Assembly (NCBI GenBank): GCA_963825505.1
Contig: CAWGTL010000004.1
Coordinates: 62,001-126,000 of the forward strand
Reading direction: 5' to 3'
Length of the DNA: 64,000 bases
DNA from: JBBQSN01 sp963825505
GTDB taxonomy: Bacteria; Actinomycetota; Actinomycetes; Actinomycetales; CAWJMD01
Position 1 is the stretch's first letter. Each line of letters begins with the position of its first letter. The position numbers and the translations under genes were made by a program. The notes beneath the pieces are model-generated. The model worked only from the letters and a program-made list of their open reading frames with translations, made no database searches and was not told where the DNA came from. This document shows, one piece after another, positions 59,471 to 64,000 of this stretch.

Positions 59471-60253
59471 GTGACGACGACGCCCACCCCCGCGACCGGG
59501 GCCGTACCGGACCTGTCCGGACGCACCGCGCTGGTCACCGGCGCCGCGAGCGGCATCGGCCTGGCCGTGGCCCGCACGCTCGCCGGTGCCGGCGCCAAGG
59601 TCCACGCCGTCGACCTCGACGCCGAGGGCCTGGAGCGGCTCGCCGCGGGGACCGACGGGATCGTCCCCGTCATCTGCGACCTGTCCGTGCTCGACGAGGT
59701 CGACCGGCTGCCGCACGAGGTCGACGTCCTGGTCAACAACGCCGGGCTGCAGCACGTGGCGCCGGTGCACGAGTTCCCCACCGACCGGTTCTCGCTGATC
59801 CTGCGGGTGATGCTCGAGGCGCCGTTCCGGCTCGCCCGCCTGACGCTGCCGCACATGTACGCGCAGGGCTGGGGCCGGGTCGTCAACGTCTCGAGCGTGC
59901 ACGGCCTGCGCGCCAGCGCCTACAAGTCCGCCTACGTCACCGCCAAGCACGGGCTCGAGGGCCTGTCGAAGGTGATCGCGCTCGAGGGCGCCGAGCACGG
60001 GGTGACGAGCAACTGCGTCAACCCCGCGTACGTGCGCACGCCGCTGGTCGAGAAGCAGGTCGACGACCAGGCGGCCGCCCACGGCATCAGCGCCGACGAG
60101 GTGCTGGAGCAGGTGATGCTCGCCCCGGTCGCGGTGAAGCGGCTGGTCGAGCCGGAGGAGGTGGCGGCGCTGGTGGCCTGGCTGTGCGGACCCGGGACGG
60201 CGTCGGTGACGGGGGCGTCCTTCCCGATGGACGGAGGCTGGACCGCGCACTGA
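59471..60253 (+). CDS. SDR oxidoreductase, probable 3-hydroxybutyrate dehydrogenase
   Basis: 260 aa short-chain dehydrogenase. The NAD site is ALVTGAASGIGLAVA, then DVLVNNAGLQHVAPVHEFP; the catalytic Ser is in VNVSSVHGLRAS and the YxxxK motif in YKSAYVTAKHG. NNAGLQHVAPVHEFP and VHGLRASAYKSAYV are typical of bacterial D-3-hydroxybutyrate dehydrogenases, which turn 3-hydroxybutyrate to acetoacetate. GTG 59471. A transporter and a PucR-type regulator follow on the same strand, and the beta-oxidation operon precedes it, which agrees with a ketone-body or PHB-monomer role. Confidence 0.87.
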   Translation: MTTTPTPATGAVPDLSGRTALVTGAASGIGLAVARTLAGAGAKVHAVDLDAEGLERLAAGTDGIVPVICDLSVLDEVDRLPHEVDVLVNNAGLQHVAPVHEFPTDRFSLILRVMLEAPFRLARLTLPHMYAQGWGRVVNVSSVHGLRASAYKSAYVTAKHGLEGLSKVIALEGAEHGVTSNCVNPAYVRTPLVEKQVDDQAAAHGISADEVLEQVMLAPVAVKRLVEPEEVAALVAWLCGPGTASVTGASFPMDGGWTAH

Positions 60254-60331
60254 GACCGCCTCCCCAACCGACACCCCGGACCCGAGAGTCCTTCTCCTCC
60301 CCCGCCCCCGACAGCGACGGAGCTGATCACC

Positions 60332-61718
60332 GTGAGCGCCACCCACCCGAGCACCACCCACCCGAGCGACCCGCCCCGCAGCCCGATCCGCAAGGTCGTC
60401 GCCGCCAGCCTGGTCGGCACCACCGTCGAGTGGTACGACTACTTCCTCTACGGCGTGGCGGCCGCCGTGGTGTTCCCCACGGTGTTCTTCCCGGGCGACC
60501 CCGACGGCACCCTGAAGTCGTTCGCCACGTTCGCGGTCGGCTTCATCGCCCGTCCCGTCGGCGGCATCGTCTTCGGCCACTTCGGCGACCGGATCGGGCG
60601 CAAGAAGCTGCTCGTGCTGAGCCTGATGCTGATGGGCGTGTCGACCTTCGCCATCGGCCTGCTGCCGGGCTTCGACAGCATCGGCAACCTGGCCGCTGTC
60701 GCTGCTCGTGCTGCTGCGCCTGCTGCAGGGCTTCGCCCTGGGCGGCGAGTGGGGCGGCGCGGTGCTCATCGTCTCCGAGCACGGCGACCCGGCCCGGCGC
60801 GGGTTCTGGGCGTCGTGGCCCCAGGCCGGCGCTCCTGGTGGGCAGCTGCTCGCGAACGGCCTGCTCGCCCTGCTCGCGCTGGTGCAGTCCGACGAGGCGT
60901 TCCTGTCGTGGGGCTGGCGGATCCCGTTCCTGATGAGCGGCGTGCTGGTGCTGATCGGGCTCTACGTCCGGCTCCAGGTGGAGGAGTCGCCGGTGTTCCG
61001 CGAGGCCCAGGCCCGCGCCGCCGAGCGCGCCGCGGAGGTCGGCGCCGTGCCCGACAAGATGCCGGTGGTCCAGGTGCTGCGCCAGTACCCCCGCGAGGTG
61101 CTCACCGCGATGGGTGCGCGCTTCGCCGAGAACGTCTCGTACTACATCTTCACCATCGTCATCACGAGCTACCTGGTCGCGCGGTACGAGACCGACACCT
61201 CGTTCGTCCTCGGCGCGGTGCTGATCGGCGCGGTCGTGCACTTCGTGACCATCCCGGTGTGGGGCGCGCTCTCTGACCGCTTCGGCCGTCGTCCGGTGTA
61301 CCTCGTCGGCGCCGTGGGCGTGTCGGTCTGGGCGTTCGCGTTCTTCGCGCTGGTCGACACCCGCAGCTTCCCGCTCACGGCCCTGGCGGTCGTCGTCGGC
61401 CTGCTGTTCCACGGCGCGATGTACGGCCCGCAGGCGGCCTTCTTCTCCGAGCTGTTCGGCACCAAGGTCCGCTACTCCGGCACCTCGCTCGGGTACCAGC
61501 TGGCCTCGGTGCTCGCCGGCGGGCTGGCCCCGCTGATCGCCACCTACCTGCTCGGCGTCAGCGGGAACGGCTGGCTGATCGCCGCCTACGTGGCGGCGGC
61601 CGGGGTGGTCTCCGTGGTGGCCGTGGCCTCCTACTCCGAGACGCGGCACCGCGACCTGGCGGCCGACGACGGCCTCCGCTCCGGCGGGGGCGCCCGCCAG
61701 AAGGAGCTGGCCGGCTGA
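60332..61718 (+). pseudogene. MHS-type MFS metabolite:proton symporter, one frameshift
   Basis: About 461 aa when repaired. Begins SPIRKVVAASLVGTTVEWYDYF (typical MHS start), with loop 2-3 GDRIGRKKLL. The frame is lost after FDSIGNLA at about 60698-60702, where CTGGCCGCTG has one base too many; it resumes one frame over with LLVLLRLLQGFALGGEWGGA, then SDRFGRRPVYLVG and onward to TGA 61716-61718. Length 1387 is 3n+1. Twelve membrane segments are complete when joined. MHS transporters import carboxylates and osmolytes; with the dehydrogenase next door, 3-hydroxybutyrate or a similar acid is a reasonable guess. Confidence 0.88.
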
Positions 61719-61765
61719 GCGCGCTCCCGGGCACCGGCCCCGTCCCCGCTGGCAGGATCGGGGCC

Positions 61766-63628
61766 ATGTCCCTTCCCGCCCGCGCGCTCGACCTGCTGCG
61801 CGCCCTGGCCGACGACGCCCCGGCGCACGTGGTCGAGGAGCAGGCCATCGCGCTGGTCGGGGACGACCCGCAGGACGGCCAGACCGCCCGCGCCCTGGCG
61901 GTGCGGATCAAGGACCTGCTCGACAGCCGCCGGCGGCGCGAGAGCGAGCTGGCCGCGCTCGTCGACACCGCCCGGGAGCTCGCCACGACGAGCGACCCGG
62001 GCGGTGTCCTCGACGCGATCGTGCGGCGGGCGCGCAGCCTGCTCGGCACCGACACCGCGTACCTGACGCTCTACGACCCCGAGGTCGGCGACACCCTGAT
62101 GCGGGCCACCGCCGGCTCGGTGTCGGCCGCCTTCCAGCAGGTGCGGCTGCCGCTCGGCGCCGGCCTCGGCGGCCTGGTCGCGCAGACCCGGCAGCCGTGG
62201 TGGACCGACGACTACCCGCACGACCAGCGCTTCCGCCACACCGGCGAGATCGACTCCGCGGTGGGCGAGGAGGGGCTGATCGCGATCTGCGGCGTGCCCC
62301 TGCTGGTCGACGACCAGTTCGTCGGCGTGCTGTTCGCCTCCGACCGCGTCCGGCGTTCCTTCGGTGCCGACGAGGTGGCCCTGCTCGGCAACCTCGCCGC
62401 GCTGGCCGCGGTGTCGCTCGTCCAGGCCCAGGCGCTGGACGAGGCGCAGTCGTCGTCGGCGAGCATCTCCAAGGCCGCCGAGGCCCACGACCGGTTCGCC
62501 GGCGTGGTGCTCGAGGGCGGCGGCGTCGAGGACGTGGCGGCGGTGCTGCGCGATCTGCTGGGCGGCTGGGTCGTCGTCCTCGACGCCGACGGCCGGCGCA
62601 CCTCGGCCCACGGCGACGCCCCCGCCGCCGGCGAGCCCGCCGACGCCGACCCGCTGGCGGCCCACGAGGTGGTGCGCGCCAGCGTCAGCACGGGCCGGCT
62701 CGCGGACGGTGGCGGCGTCGCGGCGGTCCCCGCCACGGCGTCCGGCGAACGGCTCGGGACGCTGGTGCTCGGGACGCCGGCGCCGCTCGACGGCGGGGAG
62801 CGCCGGATGGTCGAGCGCGCGGCCGTGGTGGCCGCGCTCGTGCTGCTGTTCCGCCGGCAGGCGGCCGAGGCCCAGCAGCGGGTGCGCACCGACCTGCTGT
62901 CGGACCTGCTCGCCCACGACGGGTCGTCCGGCACCGAGCACCTCGCCCTGGCCGAGCGGGCCGCCCTGCTCGGGGTGACCCTGTCCGAGGAGCACCTCGT
63001 GGCCGTCTGCCAGGTGGACCCGGCGTCGGTGCGGTCGCTCGCGCTGTCGGCCTCGTCGGTCCTGGCCGGGCAGGGTCTGGTCGCCGTGCACCGGGGTGAG
63101 GTCGTGCTGCTCGTCCCCACGTCGTCCCCCGCGGCCCAGGGCGGACCGTCGGCCACGGCGGCCGGTCTCGCGCAACGGCTCAGCCGCACGGTGCCGGTGA
63201 CGGTCGGAGCCGCCGGGCCGCTGGTGCCGACCCAGGGGCTGCTGGCAGCGTGGAGCGAGGCCCGCCGCACCAGCCAGGCGCTGGTGGCCCTCGGCACCCC
63301 CGGCCGGGGCGCCGCGGCTGCCGACCTCGGGTTCGCCGGTCTCGTGGTCGGCGAGCACCCCGACGTGGCCGGCTACCTGCGCACCCAGCTCGGCCCGGTG
63401 CTCGACTACGACGCCGCCCGCGGCACCGAGCTGGTGCGCACCCTGGAGGAGTACTTCCGCGCGGGCGGCTCGCCCCGGCACGCGGCGACCGCCCTGCACG
63501 TGCACGTCAACACCGTGACCCAGCGGCTGGACCGCGTCCGCGCCCTCATCGGCGAGGACTGGCAGGCGCCCGACCACGTGCTCGAGCTCCAGCTGGCGCT
63601 GCGGCTGCGCGAGGTGCTCGGAGGCTAG
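61766..63628 (+). CDS. GAF-domain PucR/CdaR-family transcriptional regulator
   Basis: 620 aa. A GAF domain (about 70-220) has VLDAIVRRARSLLGTDTAYL, LPLGAGLGGLVAQTRQPWW and ICGVPLLVDDQFVGVLFASD. A second sensor-like region covers about 250-380. The C-terminal PucR HTH (about 555-615) has TLEEYFRAGGSPRHAATALH, then HVNTVTQRLDRVRAL. These regulators usually control a nearby catabolic operon in response to its substrate. It lies just after the dehydrogenase and transporter on the same strand, so those are its likely targets, perhaps by the 59415-59433 palindrome. The stop overlaps that of the convergent hydrolase. Confidence 0.92.
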   Translation: MSLPARALDLLRALADDAPAHVVEEQAIALVGDDPQDGQTARALAVRIKDLLDSRRRRESELAALVDTARELATTSDPGGVLDAIVRRARSLLGTDTAYLTLYDPEVGDTLMRATAGSVSAAFQQVRLPLGAGLGGLVAQTRQPWWTDDYPHDQRFRHTGEIDSAVGEEGLIAICGVPLLVDDQFVGVLFASDRVRRSFGADEVALLGNLAALAAVSLVQAQALDEAQSSSASISKAAEAHDRFAGVVLEGGGVEDVAAVLRDLLGGWVVVLDADGRRTSAHGDAPAAGEPADADPLAAHEVVRASVSTGRLADGGGVAAVPATASGERLGTLVLGTPAPLDGGERRMVERAAVVAALVLLFRRQAAEAQQRVRTDLLSDLLAHDGSSGTEHLALAERAALLGVTLSEEHLVAVCQVDPASVRSLALSASSVLAGQGLVAVHRGEVVLLVPTSSPAAQGGPSATAAGLAQRLSRTVPVTVGAAGPLVPTQGLLAAWSEARRTSQALVALGTPGRGAAAADLGFAGLVVGEHPDVAGYLRTQLGPVLDYDAARGTELVRTLEEYFRAGGSPRHAATALHVHVNTVTQRLDRVRALIGEDWQAPDHVLELQLALRLREVLGG

Positions 63629-64000
63629 ACCGGCGGCCGGTCCAGCGCCGCTGCGACGACGGCGTCGACCGCGTGGGCGTCGAGGAGCACGGTGTAGTGG
63701 TTGACGTCGGGCACCGCCACGACCTCGACCGCGTCGGGAAGCGCGAGCGCCGCGACCCGCTGCTCGTCGTAGAGGCCCTGGGGCTCGTCGACCAGACCTC
63801 GCGCGGCCCGCAGGAGCGTCACGGGGACGCCGGACCGCGCGGCGGTGGCGCCAGCGGCGTGCGCCTCGGCATCCAGCAGCACGCCGGCACCGTCGGCGCG
63901 GACGGCGTCCAGCACGCACGACGAGCGCCAGGACCCCGCGCCGTCCTCGACCAGGTCGTGCCGCAGGTAGTCGCGCACGTCGTCGCCCGCGGGACCGGCC
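63625..64000 (-). CDS. Alpha/beta hydrolase, C-terminal part (cut by window edge)
   Basis: The frame is open to the end of the window; the GTG at 63978 is internal, as codons upstream read GPAGDD. The visible 120 residues fit the end of an alpha/beta hydrolase: SGVPVTLLRAARGLVDEPQG (acid strand), LPDAVEVVAVPDVNHYTVLL with the catalytic His in DVNHYT, then a closing helix. The nucleophile lies beyond the window. It converges on the PucR gene. Confidence 0.82.
   Translation of the reverse strand, partial: AGPAGDDVRDYLRHDLVEDGAGSWRSSCVLDAVRADGAGVLLDAEAHAAGATAARSGVPVTLLRAARGLVDEPQGLYDEQRVAALALPDAVEVVAVPDVNHYTVLLDAHAVDAVVAAALDRPPV

Noticed and set aside
1..64000. CRISPR arrays, insertion sequences, rRNA genes, known riboswitches
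   Set aside because: No regularly spaced repeats, no transposase-like protein, no rRNA sequence and no riboswitch core (for example before terC or efeU) were found by reading.

Overview
The window is chromosomal DNA from a very high-G+C actinomycete. Codon third positions are almost all G or C, GTG starts are common, many neighbouring genes share GTGA/ATGA/TGATG start-stop overlaps, and an actinobacterial LexA box and an iron (IdeR/DmdR-type) box are present. From memory of gene order, much of the 28-51 kb stretch (zapE, RibD-like reductase, msrB, hemQ, hemG, hemE, DUF3000, ribonuclease D) is collinear with Mycobacterium tuberculosis Rv2670c-Rv2681. The content best fits Nocardioidaceae or a near relative; the genus is inference.

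Layout. 0-1.1 kb: end of a CapA-like metallophosphatase, then a tRNA operon (Gly-Cys-Val) with its own promoter and terminator. 1.1-9.2 kb: ArsR-SRPBCC regulator divergent from a YCII protein, GH3 beta-glucosidase, RsgA GTPase, YihY/BrkB membrane protein, and the AidB flavoprotein. 9.2-26.9 kb: the trehalose-from-glycogen route (glgX, treY, treZ), with treZ separated from treXY by about 11 kb. That block holds a frameshifted LuxR (LAL) regulator, a methyltransferase, an alpha/beta hydrolase-glycosyltransferase fusion, PPK2, an ECF41 sigma factor with its carboxymuconolactone-decarboxylase partner, a membrane protein and an ArsR/SRPBCC pair. 26.9-32.5 kb: SOS-controlled DUF222-HNH gene, ZapE ATPase, CHAD protein, rhodanese-SufE pair and RibD-like reductase. 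32.5-40 kb: a leftward operon ligC-DoxX-hydrolase-peroxiredoxin remnant, a decayed S1 protease, an endolysin-like amidase with a tiny acidic partner, a lipoprotein and a LigD-type polymerase. 40-48 kb: msrB, GNAT, a serine hydrolase, and haem genes hemQ, hemG, hemE on the minus strand interleaved with TerC and DUF4349 genes. 48-55.8 kb: DUF3000, an atypical response regulator, ribonuclease D, then the iron-regulated efeUOB operon with a coupled MFS gene. 56-64 kb: thiolase-FadB beta-oxidation pair, 3-hydroxybutyrate dehydrogenase, an MHS-type symporter, a GAF-PucR regulator and the start of another hydrolase.

Two themes stand out. First, several regulatory circuits can be read directly: identical ECF41-type promoters (TGTCACG-N16-CGTC) in front of both the sigma gene and the partner gene; a perfect 18-bp LexA palindrome laid over the start codon of the HNH gene; and an iron box before efeU.

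Second, six genes (LAL regulator, serine hydrolase, hemG, efeO, efeB, MHS transporter), and perhaps the DUF4349 gene, are each exactly 3n+1 bases long with one internal +1 shift, and otherwise look intact. Since several are housekeeping genes, single-base insertion errors in the consensus are the likeliest cause. The peroxiredoxin and S1 protease remnants are different: they have lost catalytic sequence and look like true pseudogenes.
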